Positions 24,493 through 33,979 are shown, counted from the stretch's first letter. The stretch: 64,000 bases of DNA from Bacillus sp. FJAT-28004 (GCF_001280845.1 NZ_LGHP01000001.1:4782048-4846047); one strand, 5' to 3'. Notes: generated by a model from the sequence alone, not told the origin. Numbers and translations: made by a program.

Positions 24493-24638
24493 TGAAAATC
24501 CCCATATTGGAAGTAGACGAACCCGGATAAAGCGTTTCGGCTCATGCTCTGTATGTTTAATAAAGTAGAAGACGGCTGTTGTTGGCAGGTCTCGCTATAC
24601 GGATCGTCAGGGTTGCAGTTCAGACAAGAGGAGATGGG

Positions 24639-25514
24639 ATGATGGGCAAATGGAAAATAGCATTGGTTTGGCACAGAGCCGTTTTGCTATTGTTAATGCT
24701 TTGCTGCATGACGTTGATCATATCTGCATCGAATCCAAATACACCCGAAGGTTTTATCATTATCGCGCATCGCGGAGCTTCCGGTTCTGCTCCAGAGAAT
24801 ACGATGGCCGCCTTCGGGCAGGCGGAGCATCTCGGATCTGACTTTATCGAATTTGATGTGCAGATGAGCAAAGATGGTGAACTTGTCGTCATCCATGACG
24901 ATACGGTGGATAGAACGACGGAATATAGAGGTTCTGTGGACGACTACACATTAAGAGAGCTTGAAAGCATGAATGCAGGGGACTATGAAAAAAAAGACCA
25001 AGCTGATGAAACGATTGTTTCTCTCGAAGAAGTGATGCACCGTTTTGCAGGAAAGATAGGCATGCTCATCGAGATTAAGGAATCAACACTTTATCCAGGC
25101 ATCGAAGAGAAGGTAGCCGAGGTTGTACGTCGCTACGAGCTTTTGTTCAATGTTAATAGTTTGGAAGAAAATCGACATTTAGAAGCGGTTGAAAAAGTGA
25201 AAAATAGCTTTGGCATCATTATACAGTCGTATGACTTTCAATCTACTCGCCTTATTCACTCATTGCTGCCGAACATCCCAATTGCTGCGCTTATTCAGGA
25301 GGATCAGCACCCTTTATCAGAGAAGACGCTGGATGAACTCGTTTCTTTCACAGCTTACATCCATTATAATCATGAATTGCTTGATGAGAAGATCGTTCAG
25401 CAAATTCATAATCGTAACCGGAAAGTGATGGCATGGACAATACGAACTGAGCAAGATATGAAACGGATGAAAAGGCTAGGAGTAGATGGGGTCATTACGG
25501 ATTTTCCGGGGTAA
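24639..25514 (+). CDS. Membrane-anchored glycerophosphodiester phosphodiesterase
   Basis: About 291 residues from ATG 24639 with GAGGAG five bases upstream; an upstream TTG at 24579 is in frame but has no RBS. An N-terminal hydrophobic segment (RAVLLLLMLCCMTLIISAS) is a signal or anchor. The GDPD barrel follows with IIAHRGASGSAPENTMAAF, the metal/catalytic EFDVQMSKDGELVVIHDD, MLIEIKE and the C-terminal VMAWTIRTEQDMKRMKRLGVDGVITDFPG. These enzymes split glycerophosphodiesters into glycerol-3-phosphate and an alcohol outside the cell, including teichoic-acid breakdown products. It is followed by the deacetylase remnant. Confidence 0.9.
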   Translation: MMGKWKIALVWHRAVLLLLMLCCMTLIISASNPNTPEGFIIIAHRGASGSAPENTMAAFGQAEHLGSDFIEFDVQMSKDGELVVIHDDTVDRTTEYRGSVDDYTLRELESMNAGDYEKKDQADETIVSLEEVMHRFAGKIGMLIEIKESTLYPGIEEKVAEVVRRYELLFNVNSLEENRHLEAVEKVKNSFGIIIQSYDFQSTRLIHSLLPNIPIAALIQEDQHPLSEKTLDELVSFTAYIHYNHELLDEKIVQQIHNRNRKVMAWTIRTEQDMKRMKRLGVDGVITDFPG

Positions 25515-25562
25515 GGAATGTCGTATATAGCAAAGCGGTAGATAGGATTCAAACGCCTGAAA

Positions 25563-26381
25563 ATGGCTTTTACTGTCGATGTGGAGGATTGGTTTTGCAG
25601 TCCGAACCTATCTCTCTATGAGTGGACTGATTACGAATTAAGGCTTGAGTAGCCCATTCATCAAATACTGGACCTTCTAGACGAATATGATTCGACGGGG
25701 ACATTTTTTGTCCTTGGCTGGATCGCAGAGAAAAGGCCTGATTTGGTAAAAGAAATATATCGAAGAGGACATGAAATTGCCTCACACGGTTATTCCCATC
25801 GGCTGGTTTATCATCAAACAGCGCTGCAGTTCAAACAGGATATCAGGTTGTCAAAAGACATTTTAGAAGATTTAATCGGTTCAAGTGTGAATGGGTATCG
25901 GGCCCCCTGTTTTTCGATGACAGATTGGGGACTTGATATTCTAATAGAAGAAGGATTCTCTTACGATTCAAGCATTAGTCCGAATACACCGAATAACTTA
26001 TATTCCAAATTTAATTTGTCCACAAAGGCCTCTCACTCTTTTAAAATAAAAGATAATCTTTGGGAGGTGCCACTGCCTGTGTATCGCTTAGGCGGGCTTA
26101 ATATTCCTTGGGGCGGCGGGGGATATTTTCGAATGTATCCTTATCGTTTTTTTTATAGCGGGGCAAGAAAAATTATAGGAGATAGAGATTATTTCGTATA
26201 TTACATCCATCCATATGATCTAGACCACGATCAACCGCAAATCTTTAACACTTCTTGGTCGAATGGCATTAGAAGATACTATGGATTAGGGGATACTTAC
26301 GCAAAAATCAAAAAATTATTGTCGGATTTCAACTGTATGTCCATAAGCGAATATGATCCTCAAATCGGGGGGATACATTAG
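25563..26381 (+). pseudogene. Polysaccharide deacetylase with in-frame TAG at codon 30
   Basis: The frame from ATG 25563 reads MAFTVDVEDWFCSP, the metal-binding N-terminus of DUF3473-type polysaccharide deacetylases. It runs to ELRLE, TAG (25650-25652), and then continues with no frame change into PIHQILDLLDEYDSTGTFFVLG, GHEIASHGYSH, GYRAPCFSM and WEVPLPVYR to 26381. Without the TAG it would be a normal 272-residue enzyme. A restart at TTG 25743 would lack the catalytic Asp motif. The upstream ATG also lacks a clear RBS. The rest of the frame is well preserved, so the lesion is recent, suppressed, or a sequencing error. The methyltransferase start lies one base after its stop. Confidence 0.8.
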
Positions 26382-26382
26382 C

Positions 26383-27222
26383 GTGACCATAAAATCGGAA
26401 ATTATTTCTAACAGACGTTTATTAGATGGTGTCGCTTATTTATTTTGCAAAGAAATGGGGATTAGCAGGGTAAATATACAGAAACCATCAGCAGAAGAAA
26501 TGAATGAGCTCCTTGTGAATGGCATTGTATCCAGAGAACACAAGCTTGTGGATAAACCATTTGGTTATGCTTGTTACGAATATTACAGGCAGGTTTATAA
26601 TCCCGATTCATTTGATACCCTTCTTATCAAAGAGGGCAAAAATCGCAAGAAAATGCTGGACTTGTGCTGCGGGGGAGGGGCAACGATATTCTCGCTTCTT
26701 CAGAACAAGCCGGAAATGATATATGGACTCGATTCAGACGAGAATCAGATCGCGCTGCTAGATGCAATGCTCCACAGAAGCGATGCTTCCGACAAGGTGA
26801 TCACAAGGATAGCAGATGTGCATCATATTCCGCTTGCGAACCATTCTGTTGATTTTGTCGTTTGTAGAGTAGCGTTGCAATATCTTAATGTGGAGCAGGT
26901 GCTTAAGGAAATTTATCGTGTACTCTCCCCGCAAGGGAGAGTGTTTTTGCTCGTTCATGGCTCGGGATACATATTGGATTATTTATTTTCACGAAGAGCT
27001 ATTTTCAAAAAACAAAATTTCAAATTTGCGATAAATAAGCTTTTTCATTCAAGAAGCACAGCTAAGGAGTTTAGCAGCTCACAAGCAAACTTTTTAACCG
27101 CAAAGGATTTGAATGCGAAGCTGGCTGCTGCAGGTTTTCAAGATATGAAGATTCACACCTATAAAGAATGGATGAAGATAGGGGTATTTCCTGTTTATTT
27201 TGCTGTAACGGCGGAGAGCTGA
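26383..27222 (+). CDS. Class I SAM-dependent methyltransferase
   Basis: About 279 residues from GTG 26383, with GGGGGA nine bases upstream and only one base after the deacetylase stop. A roughly 90-residue N-terminal extension precedes the Rossmann domain. Motif I is MLDLCCGGGATIFSLL, the acidic loop is IYGLDSDENQIALLDAML, and VDFVVCRVALQYLNVEQVLKEIYRVLSPQGRVFLL matches Methyltransf_11. The substrate is unknown. Coupling with a polysaccharide deacetylase and a nearby GDPD suggests an envelope or secondary-metabolite role, which is inference. Ends before the terminator at 27248-27275. Confidence 0.85.
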   Translation: MTIKSEIISNRRLLDGVAYLFCKEMGISRVNIQKPSAEEMNELLVNGIVSREHKLVDKPFGYACYEYYRQVYNPDSFDTLLIKEGKNRKKMLDLCCGGGATIFSLLQNKPEMIYGLDSDENQIALLDAMLHRSDASDKVITRIADVHHIPLANHSVDFVVCRVALQYLNVEQVLKEIYRVLSPQGRVFLLVHGSGYILDYLFSRRAIFKKQNFKFAINKLFHSRSTAKEFSSSQANFLTAKDLNAKLAAAGFQDMKIHTYKEWMKIGVFPVYFAVTAES

Positions 27223-27247
27223 ATGCAGTCTGCTCAAAAACAATAGT

Positions 27248-27277
27248 AACCCAAGTCGAGTAGACTTGGGTTGTTAT
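27248..27277. terminator. Convergent terminator
   Basis: AACCCAAGTC (27248-27257) pairs with GACTTGGGTT (27263-27272), followed by GTTATT. It lies between the convergent methyltransferase and LacI genes. Confidence 0.75.
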
Positions 27278-27323
27278 TGCTTATATATGTACTTTGTTTA
27301 CTAATCGCGCGCCAAAGTTCATA

Positions 27324-28334
27324 TTAAATTTTACGAACGCTATCTCTAAGCATTAGTTCCGTGCCGAGCATGACATGATGAATCATTTCTTTTCCTTCGA
27401 GCATTTCGATAAGGATTTGCGCGGCTTGGGAGCCTAGCTCGTATTTATGCTGGTGAACGGTAGTAAGCGCGGGTGTGCAATAGGCAGTCAAATCAATGTT
27501 ATCGAAGCCAATGATAGAAATATCATCAGGCACCTTTTTCCCCATATCCTTTACGCCCTGCAAAGCCCCGAGAGCCATTAAGTCGCTTGCGCAAAATAAT
27601 GCGGTCACTTCAGGACGGCTGGACAATATTTTGCGTGCTGCTTCTCTTCCTCCATGTTCGGAAAATGAACCATTCAGGACGAGTGATTCATCAAATGAAA
27701 CATTGTTATTTTGCAGTGCTTGACGGTAGCCCTCTAACCTAAGAAGGCTTACAGCTGCTTGCTCATGACCGTTTATCATCGCGATATGGCGATGTCCCGA
27801 ATCGAGCAAGTGGCTGGTCGCGGTAAGGGCACCTGTTGTATTATCCGATGTTACGTACCCGACGTTAGGCCCTTGGAGAGTAATATCGATAAGCACGCAA
27901 GGAATATCTGATGACACGATTTCCTTCAAATAGGGATCATCTAATCGAATTCCCATGATGATGACGCCGTCGACACCTCGTTCCTGACATAATGTTTTAT
28001 ATGATTTTATCTTTTGTTTCTGAGGTGTCGTACTGAACAATACAAGGTCATAATCGAGTTCACCAGAACGATCGTTTATTCCGCAAAGCACTTCAAAAGC
28101 GATATTGTCTTTGGAGCTGTCTCTTGTAACATTGGAGAGCAGGAGGCCAAGCGTCTTTGTTTTCTTCGATATGAGCGACCTTGCAGCCATATTAGGACTA
28201 TAACCGAGCTGGTCTGCAATCGTTTTAATTTTGAGCCGGGTGCCTTCGTTAACGTCGTCATAACCATTCAATGCACGGGATACAGTCGTAACGGATACAC
28301 TTGCGGCTTTAGCAATATCTTTAATCGTAACCAT
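27324..28334 (-). CDS. LacI-family transcriptional repressor
   Basis: A 336-residue regulator. The N-terminal helix-turn-helix and hinge are VTIKDIAKAASVSVTTVSRA, then LNGYDDVNEGTR and LGYSPNMAARSL. The periplasmic-binding-like effector domain shows DGVIIMGIR, SDNTTGALTATSHLLDSGHRHIAMI, FCASDLMALGALQG and ISIIGFDNIDLTAYCTPALTTVHQ. It has the strong RBS GGAGGTATCCT before ATG 28334. It is divergent from the amylo-glucosidase/ABC operon. Two palindromes TCCGAAACGTTTTGGA and TCCGAAACGTTTCGGA between them are the likely operators. The inducer is probably the imported oligosaccharide. Confidence 0.93.
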   Translation of the reverse strand: MVTIKDIAKAASVSVTTVSRALNGYDDVNEGTRLKIKTIADQLGYSPNMAARSLISKKTKTLGLLLSNVTRDSSKDNIAFEVLCGINDRSGELDYDLVLFSTTPQKQKIKSYKTLCQERGVDGVIIMGIRLDDPYLKEIVSSDIPCVLIDITLQGPNVGYVTSDNTTGALTATSHLLDSGHRHIAMINGHEQAAVSLLRLEGYRQALQNNNVSFDESLVLNGSFSEHGGREAARKILSSRPEVTALFCASDLMALGALQGVKDMGKKVPDDISIIGFDNIDLTAYCTPALTTVHQHKYELGSQAAQILIEMLEGKEMIHHVMLGTELMLRDSVRKI

Positions 28335-28399
28335 AGGATACCTCCGGAATGTTGAAACATGTAATGTATTATGATAAAAATAAAAAATAAATTGAGTCT

Positions 28400-28413
28400 T
28401 GTAAATGCTTTCA
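28400..28413 (+). promoter_or_regulatory. cre-like catabolite repression site
   Basis: TGTAAATGCTTTCA matches the CcpA cre consensus TGWAANCGNTNWCA at 13 of 14 positions (T for C at position 7). It lies between the LacI gene and the sugar operon. Confidence 0.5.
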
Positions 28414-28441
28414 TCATGATCTATAATTCGATTATAACTTA

Positions 28442-28457
28442 TCCGAAACGTTTTGGA
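28442..28457 (+). promoter_or_regulatory. LacI-family operator, upstream copy
   Basis: TCCGAAACGTTTTGGA, a near-perfect palindrome with the central CG step typical of LacI-family operators; 51 bases upstream of the second copy. Confidence 0.75.
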
Positions 28458-28507
28458 AAGTTGGGTTGTTTCGTTGAAAATGAGATTGAATATTTTTTTA
28501 TCTCTTT

Positions 28508-28523
28508 TCCGAAACGTTTCGGA
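28508..28523 (+). promoter_or_regulatory. LacI-family operator, perfect palindrome
   Basis: TCCGAAACGTTTCGGA, a perfect 16-bp palindrome, 59 bases upstream of the amylo-glucosidase start. With the copy at 28442 it could support looping by a LacI tetramer or two dimers. Confidence 0.82.
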
Positions 28524-28581
28524 TAAAGGAATTATTTTTTGATTATCAAGAAGCTATCAAAAAAAGAAATGAGGGAAACAC

Positions 28582-30675
28582 TTGGATTATCGAGTCATCA
28601 AAGAAAACGATCTATTCCTCATGACGGACCGGAATGGAGATATCCCGTTAGGTGATGTTTCCGGTCAGGGTCTTTATACAAAAGATACCCGGTTTATAAG
28701 CAGGATGGAGATTCGAATCAATGGTCAGAAGCCTATACTATTGTCTTCAGCAGCGGATGAGAATTATATCTCTACGATTCGCCTTACCAATCCACACATG
28801 GAAGAGAAAGGCGAGCTTATTTTGTGGCGTGAATCCGTAGAAATTGAACGCACGCGATTCATTTATGATGGAGCATTGTATGAGACCTTTAGGCTGACTA
28901 GCTATTATCCTAAAGCCATTCGATTTGATTTCTCCGTGTTATTGGATGCGGATTTTGCAGATATGTTTGTCGTTCGCGGCTTTCAGCATGGTGATTTGGG
29001 AAGAAAGACGGCTGAGAAAAGCGGGCAACGGGAAAGAGTAATTGGCTATCTTGGTGCTGACGATGTGCGGCGCGAAACGAAGATTAAGTGGGATACAAAT
29101 GAAAGTCGTATAAGTGAGACGGGCGAGCTGCATTTCGATGTGGAACTGAATCATCGGGAAAGCAATGAAATTGCTTTCTATATTGCGCCAATCATTGACG
29201 GTAACGAGCCGCAGCAGCACGAGCCAACGGATGCCATGATTAAGCTGAGACAATCCTATGCGGATTGGAATGCTTCATCGACAACAATCGAAAGCGATGT
29301 ACCGCTATTTAACAAGCTTCATCATCGTGGGGTTCAAGATTTACGGGTGCTGCTTACCGATATCGGATATGGAGCATTTCCAGTTGCAGGCTTGCCTTGG
29401 TTCTCGGTGCCATTTGGCCGCGATAGCTTAATTTCTGCGCTGCAGATGTTATCCTTGAATCCTCAAATTGCGAAGGGAACCTTGCTCACGATGGCGGCAT
29501 ATCAAGGCCAGAAAGAAGATGAGTGGCGTGACGAGCAGCCGGGCAAGGTGATGCATGAAATTCGATATGGCGAATTAGCAAGTACTAATCAGGTTCCGTT
29601 TACGCCGTATTACGGCACGATCGATGCGACGCCGCTTTTCCTACTGTTAGCTGCCGAGTATTATCACTGGACCGGAGATGCTGAGTTTGTTAAAGAGCTG
29701 ATGCCCCATCTCAATGCAGCGCTCGCTTGGGTTAAGGAATATGGCGACTGCGATGATGATTCCTTTGTGGAGTATTATCAGAAATCGTCCAAAGGTATTG
29801 CCAATCAGGGCTGGAAGGATTCTGCTGATTCCATCGTTCACCGAAGCGGCGACTACGCAGAGGCTCCCATTGCGCTCGTCGAGGTTCAAGGCTATGTTTA
29901 CCAAGCGCTTACAAGGCTTGCACCTATATTCAAGAGCTTAGGCCATGAAGAGCAAGCCGTTAGTATGGAGCAGGATGCAGAACAGCTTAGAGCTCGTTTC
30001 GAGCGCGATTTCTGGATGGAGGATGAGCAGTTTTATGCGATTGCGCTCGATAAGGATAAGAAGCGCGTAGACTCCGTCACTTCGAATGCAGGACATATTT
30101 TAATGTCAGGAATTGCTTCTCATGAGCGAGCGAGCGCGGTTGCAAAAAGACTGGTTGCTCCTGACTTATTCGGTGGGTATGGCATTCGTACTATGAGTAC
30201 GGACGCAGCCGGCTACAACCCAATGAGCTATCATGACGGAAGCGTATGGCCGCATGACAATTCGCTTTGCTTGCTTGGTCTTAGTTATTTGGGTTTCCAA
30301 GAGGAAGCTATTACGGTCATGCAAGGATTATTGAATGCAGCAGAAAAGTTTGAATATTACCGATTGCCTGAGCTGTTCTGCGGTTATGATGATTCGCTTG
30401 ATGCGCCGGTTCCTTATCCAGTTGCTTGCTCTCCGCAGGCATGGGCAGCAGGGACACCGCTCACATTCGTGCAAGCATTGCTGGGACTTCAGCCTAACGC
30501 TCTAACGAAGCAGATTACGATCAAGCCATCTTTGCTTCAAGGGATGAACGAGCTTTTGGTCGAGCAGTTGCAGATTGGCAGCGGCTCTCTAAGTCTGCGC
30601 ATTACACGCGGCATCAATGGACCAGAGGTGGAAATATTGTCTAATCAGACAGGATATGAGCTGCTCATTTCATAG
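28582..30675 (+). CDS. Amylo-alpha-1,6-glucosidase / glycogen debranching-type glycoside hydrolase
   Basis: 697 residues from TTG 28582, with GAGGGAAACAC in front. The N-terminal region MDYRVIKENDLFLMTDRNGD, then GLYTKDTRFIS, is the glycogen-debranching N-terminal beta domain. The C-terminal (alpha/alpha)6 barrel includes FPVAGLPWFSVPFGRDSL, LAYQGQKEDEWRDEQPGKVMHEIRYGE-like and YYGTIDATPLFLLLAAEYY. SVWPHDNSLCLLGL follows. No signal peptide, so it acts in the cytoplasm on imported oligosaccharides. It is first in an operon with a sugar ABC importer (binding protein, two permeases, no ATPase). The LacI operators precede it. The exact linkage cleaved cannot be told from sequence. Confidence 0.85.
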   Translation: MDYRVIKENDLFLMTDRNGDIPLGDVSGQGLYTKDTRFISRMEIRINGQKPILLSSAADENYISTIRLTNPHMEEKGELILWRESVEIERTRFIYDGALYETFRLTSYYPKAIRFDFSVLLDADFADMFVVRGFQHGDLGRKTAEKSGQRERVIGYLGADDVRRETKIKWDTNESRISETGELHFDVELNHRESNEIAFYIAPIIDGNEPQQHEPTDAMIKLRQSYADWNASSTTIESDVPLFNKLHHRGVQDLRVLLTDIGYGAFPVAGLPWFSVPFGRDSLISALQMLSLNPQIAKGTLLTMAAYQGQKEDEWRDEQPGKVMHEIRYGELASTNQVPFTPYYGTIDATPLFLLLAAEYYHWTGDAEFVKELMPHLNAALAWVKEYGDCDDDSFVEYYQKSSKGIANQGWKDSADSIVHRSGDYAEAPIALVEVQGYVYQALTRLAPIFKSLGHEEQAVSMEQDAEQLRARFERDFWMEDEQFYAIALDKDKKRVDSVTSNAGHILMSGIASHERASAVAKRLVAPDLFGGYGIRTMSTDAAGYNPMSYHDGSVWPHDNSLCLLGLSYLGFQEEAITVMQGLLNAAEKFEYYRLPELFCGYDDSLDAPVPYPVACSPQAWAAGTPLTFVQALLGLQPNALTKQITIKPSLLQGMNELLVEQLQIGSGSLSLRITRGINGPEVEILSNQTGYELLIS

Positions 30676-30726
30676 GCTTTATGCTTTATATACAAAGTTC
30701 ATATTATTAAGGAGGTTGTATGTAAG

Positions 30727-32046
30727 ATGAAGAAAACAGGGGTTACTATTTTATCTTTGATGCTGGTAGTTGTTCTTATGTTAACGGCATGTGGCAAGAG
30801 CAATGAAGGTAACAAAAACACTGGTAATACAGCAACGAATAGCGGTACAGAACAAGAGGCGACAAAAGAGCCAGCCGCTGAACAGATTACAGTTACACTT
30901 GCAGGCTGGGGAGCAAGTCCAGAAGAGCAGGATTTGCTAAACCAGACATTGAAGGAATTTGAAACTAAATATCCAAATATCAAAGTTAATTATGAAGTTA
31001 TTGCTGATCAATACATGGATGTTATTAAAACAAGACTTATTGGCGGTGAAGGCCCAGACGTCTTTTACTTGGACGCCTTCGAAGCACCGGCACTTATTGA
31101 GCGTAATGTACTCGAGCCGCTTGATGGTTATGTGACACCGGAATTTGATGTTGCAGACTTTGAGCAACCAATGGTCGATGCTTTTAAACAGGATGGCGTA
31201 TCCTACGGTTTCCCTAAAGATTTCTCTACCCTTGCAATGTTCTACAACAAGAAGGACTTTGCAGAAGCTGGTATCACTACACCACCGACAACTTGGGATG
31301 AGCTGAAAGAAGCAGCAGTTAAGCTAACGAAAAAAGAAGGCGATAAAACCGTACGTTTTGGTTTTGGTGTAGCGCCTGAGCTTGCCCGTCAAATGTTCAT
31401 GGTTCAAGCATTCGGAGGAAAAGTAGCAGATGAGAACGGCAACGCTGCATTCGCGGCTCCGGATGCTCTTAAAGGACTGCAGCTTGTAACAGATATGCAC
31501 AATGTAGACAAAACATCCGGCGAGCCGAAAGAAGTAGGGGCTGGCTGGGGTGGAGAAATGTTCGGTCAAGGTAAAGCTTCCATCGTATTCGAAGGAAACT
31601 GGGCGATTCCATTCCTGGAGTCCAACTACAAGGAGCTTGATTACGGCACAGCTGAGATTCCAACTGTAAATGGCAAAAAAGGCACTATGGCTTTCACTGT
31701 TGCTTATGTTATGAACAAGGAGTCAAAGCAGAAAGAAGCAGCTTGGAAGTTGATCTCTTTCTTGACAGGCAAAGAAGGAATGAAAACGTGGACGAGTAAA
31801 GGTTTCGCGCTTCCTACACGTAAATCGGTATCGCTAGAGCTTGGCTACGATAAGGATGAACTGCGCAGCGCAATTGTAGCGGGCGCTTCCTATGCGACGC
31901 CTTGGCAAGCAGGCTCTACACTTCCTACGATCATGAGCAACTTCAACAATCAGTTCGTAGATACATTTATGGGCAATTCGAAGCTTGAGGATGCAATGAA
32001 TAAAGCAGAAACTGTCGCGAATAAGGAAATCGCAGCAGCAAAGTAA
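30727..32046 (+). CDS. Sugar ABC transporter substrate-binding lipoprotein
   Basis: A 439-residue family-1 extracellular solute-binding protein. The lipoprotein signal ends MLTACGKS, with lipobox LTAC. A Ser/Thr/Glu-rich linker follows, then ITVTLAGWGASPEEQDLLNQTL and the typical VIADQYMDVIKTRLIGGEGPDVFYLDA. FYNKKDFAEAGITTPPTTWDEL is also a signature of maltodextrin or oligosaccharide binders. RBS AAGGAGGTTG. It lies between the glucosidase and the permeases, so the ligand is probably an alpha-glucan oligosaccharide, by context only. Confidence 0.92.
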   Translation: MKKTGVTILSLMLVVVLMLTACGKSNEGNKNTGNTATNSGTEQEATKEPAAEQITVTLAGWGASPEEQDLLNQTLKEFETKYPNIKVNYEVIADQYMDVIKTRLIGGEGPDVFYLDAFEAPALIERNVLEPLDGYVTPEFDVADFEQPMVDAFKQDGVSYGFPKDFSTLAMFYNKKDFAEAGITTPPTTWDELKEAAVKLTKKEGDKTVRFGFGVAPELARQMFMVQAFGGKVADENGNAAFAAPDALKGLQLVTDMHNVDKTSGEPKEVGAGWGGEMFGQGKASIVFEGNWAIPFLESNYKELDYGTAEIPTVNGKKGTMAFTVAYVMNKESKQKEAAWKLISFLTGKEGMKTWTSKGFALPTRKSVSLELGYDKDELRSAIVAGASYATPWQAGSTLPTIMSNFNNQFVDTFMGNSKLEDAMNKAETVANKEIAAAK

Positions 32047-32121
32047 ACGGGGTGAAGGAGGGGAGCGTAGTGGCCTCCCTCCTTCAATCTCTGATTATGA
32101 TATGAAAGGAGAAGGTGCAGC

Positions 32122-33021
32122 ATGACCCATGTCTCTTCATGGAGAAAAAAGCTGAAAAATAATGCAACCGGCTATCTGTTCCTGCTTCCAACCATTTTAG
32201 TTCTTGGTACTTTTTTGTTCTTGCCTGTTTTCTATTCCCTTTATTTATCTGGACATAAGGTCAATCTGCTTGGCGAGGTAAGCTACAAATGGGTAGGAGT
32301 TAATAATTTCACACGTATGGCAGGCGATGAACGAGCCTGGATTGCGCTTAAGAATACGGCATCCTTTGCCCTGTTTGTTGTGCCGCTGCAAACTGCGTTT
32401 GCAATTTTGCTTGCTGTTATTTTGAACGCTAAGCTCAGATACAAAAACTTCTTTCGCATCGTATTTTTTATGCCGACCGTCACTTCGTCGGCGGTATTAT
32501 CACTTATATTTATGTGGATATACAATTCAAACGGTCTTTTGAACCGAGTGCTTGAATTTATCGGTTTGCATGGATACAACTGGCTTGGAGATCCTGCGGT
32601 CGCAATGAAGGCGATCATGCTTATGAATATATGGTCTACCGCTCCATTCTTTATGGTCGTTTTTTTGGCTGCATTGCAAGACATTCCTGATGCACTTTAC
32701 GAATCAGCTATGCTGGACGGGGCAGGTGGCTGGAGACGGTTCATTTCCATTACGCTCCCATTGATTAAGCCTGCGACCTTCTTTACGGTTGTGATGGGTA
32801 TCATCGGAACCTTTCAGCTCTTTGATCAATCTTATATTTTCTCAGCAGGGTCAGGCGGTCCGAATAACTCGACCTTGACAGTAGCGCTGCTCATTTATCA
32901 ATATGCTTTCAAAAATCTTGACTTCGGCTACGCCTCTGCGCTCGCTGTCATGCTGGCTGCGGTCATTATGCTCGCGACGCTGATACAGCGAAAGCTGTTT
33001 GCCGAAGAAAAGCTGAACTAG
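32122..33021 (+). CDS. Sugar ABC transporter permease, MalF/UgpA-like
   Basis: 299 residues with six transmembrane helices. The N-terminal helix is GYLFLLPTILVLGTFLFLPV. The EAA coupling loop is ALYESAMLDGAGGWRRFISITLPLIKP. It pairs with the following MalG-like permease, which starts 13 bases after its stop. The RBS is GAAAGGAGAAGG. No ATPase gene is present in the operon, so a shared MsmX-type ATPase encoded elsewhere is expected, as in Bacillus subtilis. Imports the sugar captured by the lipoprotein encoded upstream. Confidence 0.92.
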   Translation: MTHVSSWRKKLKNNATGYLFLLPTILVLGTFLFLPVFYSLYLSGHKVNLLGEVSYKWVGVNNFTRMAGDERAWIALKNTASFALFVVPLQTAFAILLAVILNAKLRYKNFFRIVFFMPTVTSSAVLSLIFMWIYNSNGLLNRVLEFIGLHGYNWLGDPAVAMKAIMLMNIWSTAPFFMVVFLAALQDIPDALYESAMLDGAGGWRRFISITLPLIKPATFFTVVMGIIGTFQLFDQSYIFSAGSGGPNNSTLTVALLIYQYAFKNLDFGYASALAVMLAAVIMLATLIQRKLFAEEKLN

Positions 33022-33033
33022 GAGGGCGACTAG

Positions 33034-33864
33034 ATGGTATTTCAACAATCCAAATGGGGAAAGGCGATTCTTTATTTCCTGTTATTCTCATATGGCTGCA
33101 TCACCGTTGCTCCCTTTCTATGGGCGCTTTCCTCTTCGTTTAAGCCGCTCAGTGAGATTGTATCAGGGGGCATCAACTTTATTCCGAAACAGTTCACCTT
33201 TCAGAACTATTATGATATTTTCGTCAAAGAACCGCTTTTCCTCAGGTGGATGTATAACAGTGCTTTGATTGCAGTAGTTGCCACGGTTTGCAATACGTTG
33301 TTCAACTCGATGGCAGGTTACGCGCTTGCGCGCATTGAATTTGCTGGAAACAAGGTAATGTTCATCCTTATCTTGGCAGTGCAAATGATTCCAGGCCAAC
33401 TGACGATCGTACCCGCTTACTTAATTATGAAGCAGCTCGATTTGTTGAACACATATGCAGCGCTGACTCTGCCGATGATGGCGAATGCAACGTTTATCTT
33501 TATGATGCGGCAATTTTTTCTAAGCTTTCCGAAGGAGCTTGAGGAGGCAGCCGAAATGGATGGTTTGAATCGGTTCGGTGTGTTTTTCCGAATTGCTCTG
33601 CCGCTGGCGGTACCTGCATTAGCAGCTCAGACGATCTTCGTATTCATGGGAGCATGGAACGAATTCCTGAAGCCGCTCATGTTCATGTCCGATAAGTCGA
33701 TGTTTACGCTGACGCTGGGACTGAATACTTTCAAGGGGCAGTACATTAGCCACTGGAATTACATTATGGCTGCATCTATGGTATTTACGCTTCCAGCACT
33801 GCTGATTTATGCATTCTTCAATCGTTTCTTTATTAAGGGGATTACATTTACCGGCGGTAAATAG
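33034..33864 (+). CDS. Carbohydrate ABC transporter permease, MalG/UgpE-like
   Basis: 276 residues, six helices. It starts GKAILYFLLFSYGCITVAPFLWALSSSFKP, with an EAA loop LEEAAEMDGLNRFGVFFRIALPLAVPA and the C-terminal YAFFNRFFIKGITFTGGK typical of MalG-type subunits. The RBS is AGGAGGGCGACTAG. It is the last gene of the LacI-controlled operon and ends before a strong terminator at 33888-33926. It forms the membrane channel with the preceding permease. Confidence 0.92.
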   Translation: MVFQQSKWGKAILYFLLFSYGCITVAPFLWALSSSFKPLSEIVSGGINFIPKQFTFQNYYDIFVKEPLFLRWMYNSALIAVVATVCNTLFNSMAGYALARIEFAGNKVMFILILAVQMIPGQLTIVPAYLIMKQLDLLNTYAALTLPMMANATFIFMMRQFFLSFPKELEEAAEMDGLNRFGVFFRIALPLAVPALAAQTIFVFMGAWNEFLKPLMFMSDKSMFTLTLGLNTFKGQYISHWNYIMAASMVFTLPALLIYAFFNRFFIKGITFTGGK

Positions 33865-33887
33865 CATGAAAAAGAGGACATTACTGG

Positions 33888-33926
33888 AACGAGCTCTGTA
33901 GAATCATCTACAGAGCTCGTTTTTAA
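33888..33926 (+). terminator. Terminator of the amylo-glucosidase/ABC operon
   Basis: AACGAGCTCTGTAGA (33888-33902) pairs with TCTACAGAGCTCGTT (33907-33921), followed by TTTAA. Confidence 0.9.
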
Positions 33927-33979
33927 TAGGAGTTAGTTTTTGGTTATTATGGATGTCTACAAAAAAGCCCCGCCAGATA

